This document shows, piece by piece, positions 36,685 through 45,713 of a DNA stretch of 64,000 nucleotides (position 1 is the stretch's first letter; each line of letters starts with the position of its first letter). Below the pieces are notes generated by a model. That model was given only the letters and a program-made list of their open reading frames with translations. It was not told the origin of the DNA and searched no databases. The stretch is from Bacteroides caecigallinarum (GTDB taxonomy: Bacteria; Bacteroidota; Bacteroidia; Bacteroidales; Bacteroidaceae). The stretch spans positions 29,143 to 93,142 of the forward strand of contig NZ_JADYTJ010000008.1 of the NCBI RefSeq assembly GCF_021531075.1. The letters run 5' to 3'. A program made the translations under genes and the position numbers.

Positions 36685-36888
36685 ATGAAAACTTACGACA
36701 TTTATTTTTCTGATGATGACTCTTATGATAATAAAGGGTTCTCTTTGAAAACTATGGAAAAAGCCATACATATGGCTGAAGATATGCTGGAAAAAGGAAA
36801 TGCTTTTACTGAACAGTATGCCGGTGGTACTATATCCGTGGTCGATTCGGACGGTGAGACTGTATGGAGCAAGCCTATTCCGGAATAA
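36685..36888 (+). CDS. Small conserved hypothetical protein (67 aa)
   Basis: Acidic soluble protein of 67 residues, beginning MKTYDIYFSDDDSYDNKGF, with a predicted helix (LKTMEKAIHMAEDMLEKG) between two short strands. The start at 36685 is the first ATG in frame; an upstream TTG is less likely. It is followed 44 bp later by ribE and may share its mRNA. No known motif; function unknown. Confidence 0.65.
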   Translation: MKTYDIYFSDDDSYDNKGFSLKTMEKAIHMAEDMLEKGNAFTEQYAGGTISVVDSDGETVWSKPIPE

Positions 36889-36932
36889 TGGAAGGAATTT
36901 GTTTTATTGATTAACTTTTTAAATATATACTT

Positions 36933-37541
36933 ATGTTCTCAGGTATTGTAGAAGAATTTGCAGAGGTGGTTAATATAGTAAAAGAACAGGAGAATCTTCA
37001 TCTTACACTGAAATGTTCTTTTGTTGACGAACTGAAGATAGACCAGAGTGTAGCTCATAACGGAGTGTGTCTTACTGTGGTAAGCATTCAGAATGGAACT
37101 TACACGGTTACAGCCATGAAAGAAACAATAGAACGTTCTAATATCGGTTTGCTGAAAATAGGGGATAAGGTCAATGTGGAAAGAAGTATGATGATGAACG
37201 GACGTCTGGATGGTCATATCGTACAGGGACATGTGGACCAGACTGCAACTTGTGTTGCTGTGGATGATGCAGAAGGTAGCTGGTATTTCACTTTCAAATA
37301 TAAATTTGACAAGGAGATGGCAAAGCGAGGTTATTTTACTGTAGATAAAGGTTCTGTAACGGTTAATGGAGTAAGTCTTACTGTATGTAATCCCACTGAA
37401 GATTCATTCCAGGTTGCAATTATTCCTTATACTTTCGAACATACTAATTTCCACACTATAAAGCCTGGAAGTGTGGTTAATATAGAATTTGATATAATAG
37501 GCAAATATTTAAGTAGGATGATGAAGCTTACGTCTGAATGA
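36933..37541 (+). CDS. ribE: Riboflavin synthase alpha chain
   Basis: Trimeric enzyme of 202 residues that dismutates two lumazines to riboflavin. Two internally repeated barrel halves are visible: MFSGIVEE...DQSVAHNGVCLTVV and LDGHIVQGHVDQT...GSVTVNGVSLTV. The length is normal. No FMN riboswitch is visible upstream. A strong hairpin follows. Confidence 0.96.
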   Translation: MFSGIVEEFAEVVNIVKEQENLHLTLKCSFVDELKIDQSVAHNGVCLTVVSIQNGTYTVTAMKETIERSNIGLLKIGDKVNVERSMMMNGRLDGHIVQGHVDQTATCVAVDDAEGSWYFTFKYKFDKEMAKRGYFTVDKGSVTVNGVSLTVCNPTEDSFQVAIIPYTFEHTNFHTIKPGSVVNIEFDIIGKYLSRMMKLTSE

Positions 37542-37565
37542 TATTTCTTTTTTGATAAATAATGA

Positions 37566-37605
37566 AAACGGCTCCCGAACATTAAAGATTGTTTGAGAGC
37601 CGTTT
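37566..37605. terminator. Hairpin between convergent ribE and yihY
   Basis: Stem AAACGGCTC (37566-37574) / GAGCCGTTT (37597-37605). T-rich and A-rich flanks fit a terminator usable from either side. Confidence 0.75.
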
Positions 37606-37614
37606 GCCGTTTTA

Positions 37615-38931
37615 TTATAAATCCTTTAGTAATATCTGGTTGTTCTGCGAGGTGTATTCTTCGCGTGCCTTGATCATAGCGTTCCATGATGCGGTGTATT
37701 GGCTTTTGTCTATATTGAATTCTTCAAATCCTTTTGAATCCAGCTTGTTGAGCATAACACCTAAAGTGAGTTTGTGGATTGCCATGCCTGGCAGGTAGCA
37801 CACTTCTTCGGTGTTTCCCTTTTCTTTTACTCCTTCGTATATCAACTGCAAATCCTGCAGTTCGTATAGTATATCCTTGGTGAGTCTTATCGGTATCTTG
37901 TTTTCTTTGCTTATTTCTTCGGCCGTATATGGATCTTCACCACTTTCAAAGCGTTTGCAGATTCTGGATAGTATCACAGTGCAGAAGAAATCGTGGTATC
38001 GGCGACTTATCTTTTTTGATTCTTTACCGTATTTGAATGATTCAAGGTTCTGGCTGACATAATTCATCTCCGCGCCGAAGAGGCATATGCTCCATGAAAT
38101 TTGTGTCCATAGCAAAAACATCGGTATGGCAGCGAAACTTCCGTATATGGCATTGTAGTTTGATACCCATATCTGGCTGTTTATATATATGTACTGGAAA
38201 ATCTGGAAAGCGCTTCCGGCAAGTATTCCGGGTATGATGGCATGCGTTAGCTTTACCTTGGTGTTTGGAATGAAAACAAACAGCCCGATAAACATTATCC
38301 AGATAATTGCATATGGTAAAAGCTGGATGAAAAATTTCATGATGGGAGCGAGAAGGGTAAATGTCTCCATCTCTTTCAGGAAAGTAGTCATGAATATTGA
38401 TATACCGCTTGAAACCACTATGAGCAGTGGCAGTAGAAGTATCATTGAAAAATAGTCGGTTATCTTCCTGAAAACCGTGCGGGGACGTTTTACCTGCCAG
38501 ATGGTGTTGAAACTGCGTTCTATATTGTCAGTCAGGATAAGTATTGTCCAAAGCAACATAACGATACCTACCCCGATGAAAACTCCACTCTTGGCATGTT
38601 GCAGATAGGAGTTTATCCAGGTGAATACAAGTTCTGCCTGGCTTGCATTCATGTTCTTTCTGAAAAGACTTTCTATTATGGAGTCGAAACCGAATCCTCG
38701 TGCTATTGCAAATAGGATTGCCAGTATAGGGATAATGGACAAAAGTGTGCTGTATGTAAGTGCTGAAGCACGTACTGCTATTCTGTTATTGTTGAATTGT
38801 TCTGTTGAAAGGATTATTATCCTTATGGTTTTTATTACAGTCCTGATAATTGGAGGGTATTTTTCTTCATCGGCTATCCATAAATCTTTCTGAAGAAACT
38901 TTTTCCATTTGTTGATAGGAAGTTTTGGCAT
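37615..38931 (-). CDS. YihY/BrkB-family inner-membrane protein
   Basis: Protein of 438 residues with about six membrane segments (such as LTYSTLLSIIPILAILFAIARGFG and IGVGIVMLLWTILIL) forming the YihY/virulence factor BrkB domain. A cytoplasmic C-terminal part of about 130 residues contains a possible winged helix (YTAEEISKENKIPIRLTKDILYELQDL). The family was once mislabelled ribonuclease BN; its function is unsettled. It lies directly downstream of the RNase P RNA gene on the same strand. Confidence 0.9.
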   Translation of the reverse strand: MPKLPINKWKKFLQKDLWIADEEKYPPIIRTVIKTIRIIILSTEQFNNNRIAVRASALTYSTLLSIIPILAILFAIARGFGFDSIIESLFRKNMNASQAELVFTWINSYLQHAKSGVFIGVGIVMLLWTILILTDNIERSFNTIWQVKRPRTVFRKITDYFSMILLLPLLIVVSSGISIFMTTFLKEMETFTLLAPIMKFFIQLLPYAIIWIMFIGLFVFIPNTKVKLTHAIIPGILAGSAFQIFQYIYINSQIWVSNYNAIYGSFAAIPMFLLWTQISWSICLFGAEMNYVSQNLESFKYGKESKKISRRYHDFFCTVILSRICKRFESGEDPYTAEEISKENKIPIRLTKDILYELQDLQLIYEGVKEKGNTEEVCYLPGMAIHKLTLGVMLNKLDSKGFEEFNIDKSQYTASWNAMIKAREEYTSQNNQILLKDL

Positions 38932-38963
38932 AGTATGGGTTGATGGTGAATAACTATAAAAAA

Positions 38964-39321
38964 GAAGGCAGCAAACCTATAAGCCGGGTTCTGTTTCCCT
39001 GACGGGCAGGGATGTCTGTCATTTATCTACTCCCGTCGTCGCCGACAGGCTCTAGCGGTCTACCCTCCGACGTGGGGCGAGCAACCCTCGTTAATGCCGG
39101 TTTACATGACCTTACAACTCCTAAGATGTACAGCCCGCATATCGCTATACGGCTGGTGAGCTCTTACCCCACCTTCTCACCCTTACTCCCGAGGGAGCGG
39201 TTATTTTCTTCTACATTACTCTACCCTTGCGGACAGCTTTCTGTTAGGAAGTAGGATGCTCTGTGTTGCCCGGACTTTCCTCTTGTATGGAATACCAGCG
39301 ACAGACCGGTCTGCTGCTTTC
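38964..39321 (-). ncRNA. rnpB: RNase P RNA (class A)
   Basis: The minus strand carries the conserved GAGGAAAGTCCGGGC core near its 5' end, the matching ACAGAACCCGGCTTA near the 3' end, and closing ends GCAGCAGACC / GGTTTGCTGC that pair. The length of about 355 nt fits bacterial type A. A -7 element (TACCTTTG, 39328-39335) sits just upstream, and a T run follows the 3' end. Exact ends are uncertain by a few bases. Confidence 0.95.
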
Positions 39322-39327
39322 TTACTG

Positions 39328-39335
39328 CAAAGGTA
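39328..39335 (-). promoter_or_regulatory. -7 promoter element of rnpB
   Basis: Minus-strand TACCTTTG, an exact consensus match, placing the transcript start at about 39322. The stretch 39336-39577 to htrA holds AT-rich sequence with no feature I can name. Confidence 0.6.
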
Positions 39336-39577
39336 TGGAAATAAACTGAAAAAACGGTAGACTTGGCAGAAATACTTTTATTTTTGTGTTGTCAGTTACT
39401 TGTAATGAATGTAAATTTGTCAGTTTACCTCGTTAACACGGGTTAATCGGGATAATTCCAATGTTAAAAGAGGGAAAAAACTGATACTTAGGAGTACAAC
39501 CGTATGGAATTTGTTATACTTTAGCGGATGAAATGTTAAACAAGTAGTGAAATTAACAATTTAATATAGATAAGATT

Positions 39578-41086
39578 ATGAAAACAGTAACTAAATTTGC
39601 GATAGGAGCAGCTTCAATGGTTGCAGTAAGTGCAGGAGTTGCAGGTGTTACGGCTTATGTCGTATCTCAGAATAATCAACCGAAAGAAAGTCAGACTTTT
39701 TTTGAGTCATTCAATACAATGCCTTTGACTCGCGCTGTTGCAATGGATTCAAACAGCATGCAGCCAGTGGATTTGACAAAGGCGGCAGAAAGTTCATTGA
39801 ATTCTGTAGTACATATTGTTGCTACACAGAGAAGCAAAGTACAGACAATACAGCAAATGCCTGATATTTTCGATTATTTCTTTGGAGACGGTCGCGGACG
39901 TCAGCGTCAGATTGAAACTCCGGAACAGAAAGGCTTTGGCTCAGGTGTGATTATCTCTAAAGATGGATATATCGTAACCAATAATCACGTGATTGATGGA
40001 GCGGATGAAATCAGTGTAAAACTTCAGGATAGTAGAGAACTCAAGGGTAGGGTGATAGGTACCGACCCGACTACCGACCTTGCTTTGGTTAAGATTGAGG
40101 GTGATGATTTTCCTGCAATACCGGTGGGAGACTCTGATAAATTGAAAGTAGGTGAATGGGTATTGGCTGTTGGTAATCCGTTCAACTTGGGTTCTACCGT
40201 TACTGCTGGTGTGGTTAGTGCTAAATCTAGAGGTCTTGGTGCAAATCAGGTAGAATCGTTTATTCAGACTGATGCCGCAATCAACCAGGGAAACAGTGGT
40301 GGTGCATTGGTTAATGCGCGTGGAGAACTTGTAGGTATCAATGCGATGTTGTTCTCTCCAACAGGTGCTTATTCAGGATACGGATTTGCAATTCCTACAA
40401 GCATTATGACTAAAGTAGTGACAGACCTGAAACAGTATGGAACTGTACAGCGTGCGTTGCTTGGAATCGGTGGTAGAAATATGGGTGATGAAAATATGAA
40501 CTATCCTGATGAAATCAAGAAAGAACAAAAGGAACTTGGAATAAATGAAGGTGTACAGGTGGCAGAAGTTACTGAAGGTGGTTCGGCTGATGGTATTCTT
40601 AAGGTAAATGATGTTATACTTGAATTGAACGGTAAGAAAGTCAAGACAATGGCGGATCTTCAGGGATTGCTTGCTCAATATCGTCCTGGTGATAAGGTCA
40701 AGATAACTGTATTCCGTGACAAGAAAGAGAAAGAATTCACTATCACTCTTAAGAATGCACAGGGTAATACTAAAGTAGTCAAGAAAGCTGATATGGAAAT
40801 TCTTGGAGCTGCATTCCGTGCTGTGCCAGATGAATTGAAACGTCAGTTGAATTTAGGATACGGTGTTCAGGTGACAGGTGTTACTGAAGGTAGAATGGCC
40901 GACAGTGGTATCCGTAAGGGATTCATTATCCTGAAAGCCAACGGCAAACAGCTTAAGACAGTTCAGGATCTTGAAGACGTTATGAAGGCAGCATCACAAT
41001 CACCAGATCAGGTATTGTTTATGACAGGAGTTTATCCTTCTGGCAAGCGCGCAAATTATGCAGTAGATTTATCTCAAACAGAATAA
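39578..41086 (+). CDS. htrA: Do-family periplasmic serine protease (DegP/HtrA)
   Basis: Protein of 502 residues with an N-terminal membrane or signal segment (FAIGAASMVAVSAGVAGVTAYVV). The trypsin-like domain has the triad His in VTNNHVIDGA, Asp in PTTDLALVK and Ser in QGNSGGALVN. Two PDZ domains follow (about residues 290-390 and 400-495). It degrades or refolds damaged envelope proteins. A terminator follows. Confidence 0.96.
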   Translation: MKTVTKFAIGAASMVAVSAGVAGVTAYVVSQNNQPKESQTFFESFNTMPLTRAVAMDSNSMQPVDLTKAAESSLNSVVHIVATQRSKVQTIQQMPDIFDYFFGDGRGRQRQIETPEQKGFGSGVIISKDGYIVTNNHVIDGADEISVKLQDSRELKGRVIGTDPTTDLALVKIEGDDFPAIPVGDSDKLKVGEWVLAVGNPFNLGSTVTAGVVSAKSRGLGANQVESFIQTDAAINQGNSGGALVNARGELVGINAMLFSPTGAYSGYGFAIPTSIMTKVVTDLKQYGTVQRALLGIGGRNMGDENMNYPDEIKKEQKELGINEGVQVAEVTEGGSADGILKVNDVILELNGKKVKTMADLQGLLAQYRPGDKVKITVFRDKKEKEFTITLKNAQGNTKVVKKADMEILGAAFRAVPDELKRQLNLGYGVQVTGVTEGRMADSGIRKGFIILKANGKQLKTVQDLEDVMKAASQSPDQVLFMTGVYPSGKRANYAVDLSQTE

Positions 41087-41133
41087 TATAAACAAATAGG
41101 TATATAGATTGATTAATTAAGGTAAGAGATTTT

Positions 41134-41175
41134 AAGAGGCGTTTTATGTAAGATTTGCATATACGCCTCTTTTTA
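41134..41175 (+). terminator. Intrinsic terminator after htrA
   Basis: Stem AAGAGGCGT (41134-41142) / ACGCCTCTT (41163-41171) running into a T tract. Confidence 0.85.
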
Positions 41176-41242
41176 TCATTTGCCTATAAATAAAAAAGTT
41201 ATAATATTGGATAGAATAATTGCTGGTTTCTACATAATTTTA

Positions 41243-41250
41243 TAACTTTG
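41243..41250 (+). promoter_or_regulatory. -7 promoter element of rpoD
   Basis: TAACTTTG, an exact match, with ATTG at 41219-41222 (three of four -33 positions) 20 bp upstream. It is 22 bp before the ATG. Confidence 0.6.
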
Positions 41251-41271
41251 CACCCAAATCGATTTTAAAGA

Positions 41272-42132
41272 ATGAGACAATTAAAGATTACCAAAAGTAT
41301 CACTAACCGAGAGAGCGCTTCTCTGGATAAGTATTTGCAGGAGATAGGTCGTGAAGACTTGATCACAGTAGAAGAGGAAGTAGAACTTGCCCAGCGCATT
41401 CGTAAAGGGGACAGAATTGCGTTAGAGAAACTTACTAGAGCCAACTTGCGATTTGTCGTTTCTGTTGCAAAGCAGTATCAAAATCAGGGATTGAGTTTGC
41501 CTGACTTGATTAATGAAGGAAACTTGGGTTTGATTAAAGCTGCTGAGAAGTTTGATGAAACACGTGGTTTTAAATTTATCAGTTATGCCGTGTGGTGGAT
41601 TCGTCAGTCAATACTTCAAGCATTGGCAGAACAGTCAAGAATCGTGCGTTTGCCTTTGAATCAGGTTGGTTCATTGAACAAGATAAGTAAGGCATTCTCT
41701 AAGTTCGAACAAGAAAACGAACGTCGTCCTTCACCTGAAGAATTGGCAGATGAGCTTGAAATTCCTGTAGACAAGATTTCAGATACTTTAAAAGTGTCAG
41801 GAAGACATATCTCTGTGGATGCGCCTTTTGTGGAAGGCGAAGATAATAGCTTGCTCGATGTGTTGGTGAATGATGATTCGCCTATGGCGGACCGTTCTTT
41901 GGTTAATGAGTCACTTTCGAAGGAAATCGACAGAGCACTATCTACGCTGACCGACAGAGAGAAGGAGATAATCCAGATGTTTTTCGGTATAAACACGCAG
42001 GAAATGACGTTGGAAGAAATCGGCGACAAATTCGGGCTAACACGTGAGCGCGTACGTCAGATTAAAGAAAAAGCTATCAGAAGATTAAGAAATAATTCGC
42101 GTAGCAAGCTGCTCAAATCTTATTTAGGATAA
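41272..42132 (+). CDS. rpoD: Primary sigma factor RpoD/SigA
   Basis: Short sigma-70 protein of 286 residues lacking region 1.1, as in Bacteroidetes. Region 1.2 is [12 protein letters not shown], region 2 has [20 protein letters not shown] and [15 protein letters not shown], and region 4 has [23 protein letters not shown]. This factor reads the TAnnTTTG promoters found throughout the window. A wobble-containing terminator follows. Confidence 0.97.
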   Translation: MRQLKITKSITNRESASLDKYLQEIGREDLITVEEEVELAQRIRKGDRIALEKLTRANLRFVVSVAKQYQNQGLSLPDLINEGNLGLIKAAEKFDETRGFKFISYAVWWIRQSILQALAEQSRIVRLPLNQVGSLNKISKAFSKFEQENERRPSPEELADELEIPVDKISDTLKVSGRHISVDAPFVEGEDNSLLDVLVNDDSPMADRSLVNESLSKEIDRALSTLTDREKEIIQMFFGINTQEMTLEEIGDKFGLTRERVRQIKEKAIRRLRNNSRSKLLKSYLG

Positions 42133-42160
42133 GATAGAGATTGATTTCCGAAAAGAAATA

Positions 42161-42196
42161 CAGAATCAGGTTTTCATTAGCTTGGTTCTGTTTTTT
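42161..42196 (+). terminator. Intrinsic terminator after rpoD
   Basis: CAGAATCAGG (42161-42170) pairs with CTTGGTTCTG (42181-42190) with wobble, followed by six T residues. Confidence 0.75.
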
Positions 42197-42249
42197 GTTT
42201 CTGTATGTTAAATTATGAGCATACGTTTTCTGTTTTAATCATAAATGAT

Positions 42250-42257
42250 TACTTTTG
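42250..42257 (+). promoter_or_regulatory. -7 promoter element of the 135-aa exported protein gene
   Basis: TACTTTTG, an exact -7 match, 22 bp before the ATG at 42279. Confidence 0.5.
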
Positions 42258-42278
42258 TCACATTATAAATAATTGATT

Positions 42279-42686
42279 ATGCAATATATAAAGTTGTTAT
42301 GTTTTTTGTTTGCAATATCGATAGTGGTCGGTGCTGCAGCAAAGAAATCAAAAGATAAGAATAAATACGGAGTTTATATGGTGGGGGTATCAGCATCTTT
42401 TACTGATTCTCTTGTCTATATCACAGATATTCAGTTTCTAGATAGTGCTGTAGTCGATAGCAAAGGCTTTTTAGTTGGACGTTCACAGTATAGTCTCCAG
42501 CTAAAAGATTATTTGGAAACTAAGGAGAATGGCAAGAACCGTACATGCTTTATGTTTTTCAATGTAAAGAAGAATAAACTTCAAAAGGAATTGTCACAAC
42601 TGAAGGAAAAGTATAAAAAGGGTGGTAGCCTGGTGTTGAAAAGTGTAAACCCTGAATTTAAGTTTGAGAAGGCTGAAATGTATTAG
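42279..42686 (+). CDS. Exported hypothetical protein (135 aa)
   Basis: Protein of 135 residues with a signal peptide (YIKLLCFLFAISIVVGAAA) and a Lys-rich mature start, then a small alpha/beta-looking domain ending in a Lys-rich stretch. I recognise no family motif. It precedes the clostripain-type lipoprotein gene by 77 bp and may be co-expressed with it. Function unknown. Confidence 0.65.
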   Translation: MQYIKLLCFLFAISIVVGAAAKKSKDKNKYGVYMVGVSASFTDSLVYITDIQFLDSAVVDSKGFLVGRSQYSLQLKDYLETKENGKNRTCFMFFNVKKNKLQKELSQLKEKYKKGGSLVLKSVNPEFKFEKAEMY

Positions 42687-42763
42687 TCTTCATGTTTTGC
42701 GTATCGTTATGCTTTTTATATGGCATTACGATGCGTTTTTGTTTTTATGTATTTTATAAAGGA

Positions 42764-44014
42764 ATGAAGAAATTATTATTTTTAATCTTGTCTGTCATAG
42801 TATTTGTTTCTTGTTCGGATGAGATTCCTGAAGAAAAAGCAACTCTGAAATCTGGAAGAACAGTGTTGGCGTATTTGATTTCTAATAATAACTCTACAAA
42901 CTTAGATAAGTATTTGAAACAGAATCTTGTTGACATGTATTCCGGATTGGCGCAAGCTAAAGATTCATGTACTCTTTTGGTGTATTACCGTCCATACAGC
43001 AGTGATGCCGACGGTTTGGAAGGTCCTAGTCTGTTGCAGTACAATTCGGATGGTAAAGGAAACATAAACAATAAGCAATCTCTCGTCGGACAAGATTTGA
43101 CAGCTGCTAATGTTATAAAAGCTGCTTCCATAAGTGTTTTTCCTGATGAAACACATAATGCTTTAGACAAGAAAACGATGTCCCGCGTTTTGGAGCAAAT
43201 GTTAAAACTTTCTCCATCTACAAATTATGGTATTATTTTCGGATCTCATGGCACTAGCTGGATGCAGGGGAATGAAGTTGTAGGCAGGTCGTTTGGTGAT
43301 GATGCAGGATATAACATCAATATTCCTGAAATGGCTGACGTGCTGGAGGAAGTGTTCAGTGGTAAACAGTTGGATTTCATTCTTTTTGATGCATGTATGA
43401 TGGCTACAGCGGAAGTTTGTTATGAGTTTAAGGATGTAACAGATTACTTGATAGGGGCTGTTGTGGAGACACATGTTTATGGGCATCCTTACGATGTAAT
43501 TTTGCCAAAACTGTTTAGAACTACTGTTCCATATGATGAAATATGTAAAGACTATATTGATTATAGTAGAGAATTGGAAGCATGGGGAACTTGTGCTGCT
43601 GTAGATTGCAGTAAGATGGATGATTTGGCAGAGGCAGTTGCAAACAGTTTGGGTGAAAATTCGGAAAAGCTACTCACTTTGGATATTGATGATATTCAGC
43701 AATATGGGGTTGGTTCATTTAAATATTTCTCATTTGATATTGTAGACTGTTTTAGAGTCCTGAATGATGGAAATACAGTAGCACTAGATGATGTTATAAA
43801 TAAAGTAGTAGTAGCAAAAGAGGCACTATATGGAATACAATATCCTACGGTAGGAAATTCGTTGTATACAATCGAAGAAGGTCACTTTTGTGGTATAGGA
43901 ATGTATCTTCCATACAAAGTGGAAAAGAGTTCATGGAATTCTTATTACGAAACACTCTCATGGTATAAAGCGGTTGGATGGGAACGTTATAAAACATTAT
44001 TGACCGACAAGTAA
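42764..44014 (+). CDS. Clostripain-family (C11) cysteine peptidase, lipoprotein
   Basis: Protein of 416 residues with a lipoprotein signal (LILSVIVFVSC, Cys17). The C11 catalytic pair is visible as His in IIFGSHGTSWM and Cys in ILFDACMMATAEV. The family cuts after Arg or Lys and includes the fragipain that activates B. fragilis toxin. The start at 42764 is chosen because it opens the signal peptide; in-frame upstream sequence does not look coding. Confidence 0.9.
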   Translation: MKKLLFLILSVIVFVSCSDEIPEEKATLKSGRTVLAYLISNNNSTNLDKYLKQNLVDMYSGLAQAKDSCTLLVYYRPYSSDADGLEGPSLLQYNSDGKGNINNKQSLVGQDLTAANVIKAASISVFPDETHNALDKKTMSRVLEQMLKLSPSTNYGIIFGSHGTSWMQGNEVVGRSFGDDAGYNINIPEMADVLEEVFSGKQLDFILFDACMMATAEVCYEFKDVTDYLIGAVVETHVYGHPYDVILPKLFRTTVPYDEICKDYIDYSRELEAWGTCAAVDCSKMDDLAEAVANSLGENSEKLLTLDIDDIQQYGVGSFKYFSFDIVDCFRVLNDGNTVALDDVINKVVVAKEALYGIQYPTVGNSLYTIEEGHFCGIGMYLPYKVEKSSWNSYYETLSWYKAVGWERYKTLLTDK

Positions 44015-44033
44015 TAACAGAAGAAACTAAACA

Positions 44034-44687
44034 ATGGATAAAACTAAAAATATAGCCGCTCTTTTCGATTTTGACGGCGTGGTGATGGATACAGAATCGC
44101 AGTATACAATATATTGGAACGAAGTAGGACGTAAATATCATCCCGAAATGGAGAATTTCGGATTGCTTATTAAAGGACAGACATTAACTCAGATATACGA
44201 CCGCTTTTTCAAGGGTATGGATAATGCCCAGGCGGAAATTACTGCCGGGCTGAACAAATTCGAAAGTGAAATGAAATACGAATATGTACCTGGAGTGGCT
44301 GGTTTTATGAAAGAACTTCGCAATAATGGTGTGAAGATAGCTATCGTGACAAGTTCCAACGAAAAGAAAATGGCAAATGTCTATGCATCACATCCCGAGC
44401 TTAAAGATTTGGTGGACAGGATTCTTACAGCAGAAATGTTTACCCGCTCTAAGCCTGCTCCGGACTGTTTCCTTCTTGGAGCAGAGGTTTTCGATACAGT
44501 ACCTGCCAACTGTGTGGTTTTCGAAGATTCGTTTCATGGCTTGCAGGCAGGGACAGCTGCACAAATGGCCGTTGTGGGATTGAGCACTACTAATCCTGAA
44601 GAGGCGATAAAGGACAAATGTAATGTAGTTATTCCTGATTTTACAAACTTCACTTATCAGGATATGATTGCGTTGCTTGAAAAGTGA
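44034..44687 (+). CDS. HAD-family phosphatase, beta-phosphoglucomutase-like
   Basis: HAD hydrolase of 217 residues. Motif I is FDFDGVVMDTES, motif II includes VTSSNEKK, the conserved Lys is in RSKPAPDCF, and motif IV is VVFEDSFHGLQAG. The four-helix cap after motif I fits the phosphoglucomutase/sugar phosphatase subgroup. The substrate is not determinable. It begins 19 bp after the clostripain gene. Confidence 0.92.
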   Translation: MDKTKNIAALFDFDGVVMDTESQYTIYWNEVGRKYHPEMENFGLLIKGQTLTQIYDRFFKGMDNAQAEITAGLNKFESEMKYEYVPGVAGFMKELRNNGVKIAIVTSSNEKKMANVYASHPELKDLVDRILTAEMFTRSKPAPDCFLLGAEVFDTVPANCVVFEDSFHGLQAGTAAQMAVVGLSTTNPEEAIKDKCNVVIPDFTNFTYQDMIALLEK

Positions 44688-44711
44688 TTCGGCAAGTAAA
44701 ATCACACTTAA

Positions 44712-44743
44712 TTTGTTTAAATGATATAAAACATCTAATTTTG
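44712..44743 (+). promoter_or_regulatory. Complete Bacteroidetes promoter of panB
   Basis: TTTG (44712-44715) and TAATTTTG (44736-44743) with a 20-bp spacer, 36 bp before the panB ATG. Confidence 0.75.
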
Positions 44744-44779
44744 CCGAGTTTTTAAACTGACTTAAATAAAAAAGAAAGT

Positions 44780-45601
44780 ATGGCAGGATATTTATCTGGT
44801 GATGTGCGTAAGGTTACCACACACCGTTTGACAGAAATGAAACAGAGAGGCGAGAAGATTTCTATGCTTACCTCATACGATTACACAATGGCACAGATTG
44901 TCGACGGAGCCGGAGTTGACGTTATCCTTGTGGGAGACTCAGCATCAAACGTAATGGCAGGAAACGTAACAACACTTCCTATCACAATAGAACAGATGAT
45001 TTATCACGGAAAATCTGTTATGCGAGGCGTGAAACGTGCTCTTGTAGTAGTAGATATGCCTTTCGGAACATATCAGGCAGATGCGTACGACGGTGTACGC
45101 AATGCTATCCGCATCATGAAGGAAACTCACGCTGATGCCTTGAAACTGGAAGGTGGCGAAGAAATCATTGACACTGTAAAGAAGATAATAGGTGCAGGAA
45201 TGCCTGTAATGGGACATTTGGGACTTATGCCTCAGTCTATCAATAAATACGGAACATATACAGTGCGTGCCAAGGAGGATGCTGAGGCTGAAAAGCTTAT
45301 CCGCGACGCACACCTTTTGGAAGAGGCAGGATGCTTTGCACTTGTACTTGAAAAGATACCGGCAGCATTGGCTACGAGAGTTGCTTCAGAGCTTACAATC
45401 CCTGTAATCGGTATCGGTGCCGGAGGTGGAGTTGACGGACAGGTACTGGTGGTAACAGATATGCTAGGAATGACAAAAGGCTTCAGCCCTAAGTTCCTTC
45501 GCCGTTATGCCGACCTTCACACTGTTATGGCAGATGCTATAGGTCAATATGTAAGTGATGTGAAATCTAGCGATTTCCCTAATGAATCAGAACAATACTA
45601 A
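44780..45601 (+). CDS. panB: 3-methyl-2-oxobutanoate hydroxymethyltransferase
   Basis: First committed enzyme of pantothenate synthesis, 273 residues, transferring a hydroxymethyl group from methylene-THF to ketoisovalerate. Recognisable segments are [31 protein letters not shown] (metal Asp), [19 protein letters not shown] and [15 protein letters not shown] long terminator follows. Confidence 0.97.
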   Translation: MAGYLSGDVRKVTTHRLTEMKQRGEKISMLTSYDYTMAQIVDGAGVDVILVGDSASNVMAGNVTTLPITIEQMIYHGKSVMRGVKRALVVVDMPFGTYQADAYDGVRNAIRIMKETHADALKLEGGEEIIDTVKKIIGAGMPVMGHLGLMPQSINKYGTYTVRAKEDAEAEKLIRDAHLLEEAGCFALVLEKIPAALATRVASELTIPVIGIGAGGGVDGQVLVVTDMLGMTKGFSPKFLRRYADLHTVMADAIGQYVSDVKSSDFPNESEQY

Positions 45602-45618
45602 TTCAAAAATATAAGAAA

Positions 45619-45696
45619 AGGACTAATAAATGAAGAACGTAAAGCCTTGCATTAATAAAGGTTTGAGTATCTTCATTTGTTAGTCCTGTGTTTTTT
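45619..45696 (+). terminator. Long intrinsic terminator after panB
   Basis: An almost perfect 18-bp stem (45619-45636 with 45670-45687, one mismatch) followed within two bases by a T tract. Confidence 0.85.
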
Positions 45697-45713
45697 CTAT
45701 TTAAGTGTAATGT

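Noticed and set aside
36889..36932. FMN riboswitch before ribE
   Set aside because: The gap is only 44 bp and AT-rich, far too short for the aptamer.
38990..39260. Short open frame on the plus strand antisense to rnpB
   Set aside because: The DNA is RNase P RNA on the minus strand; the frame is incidental.
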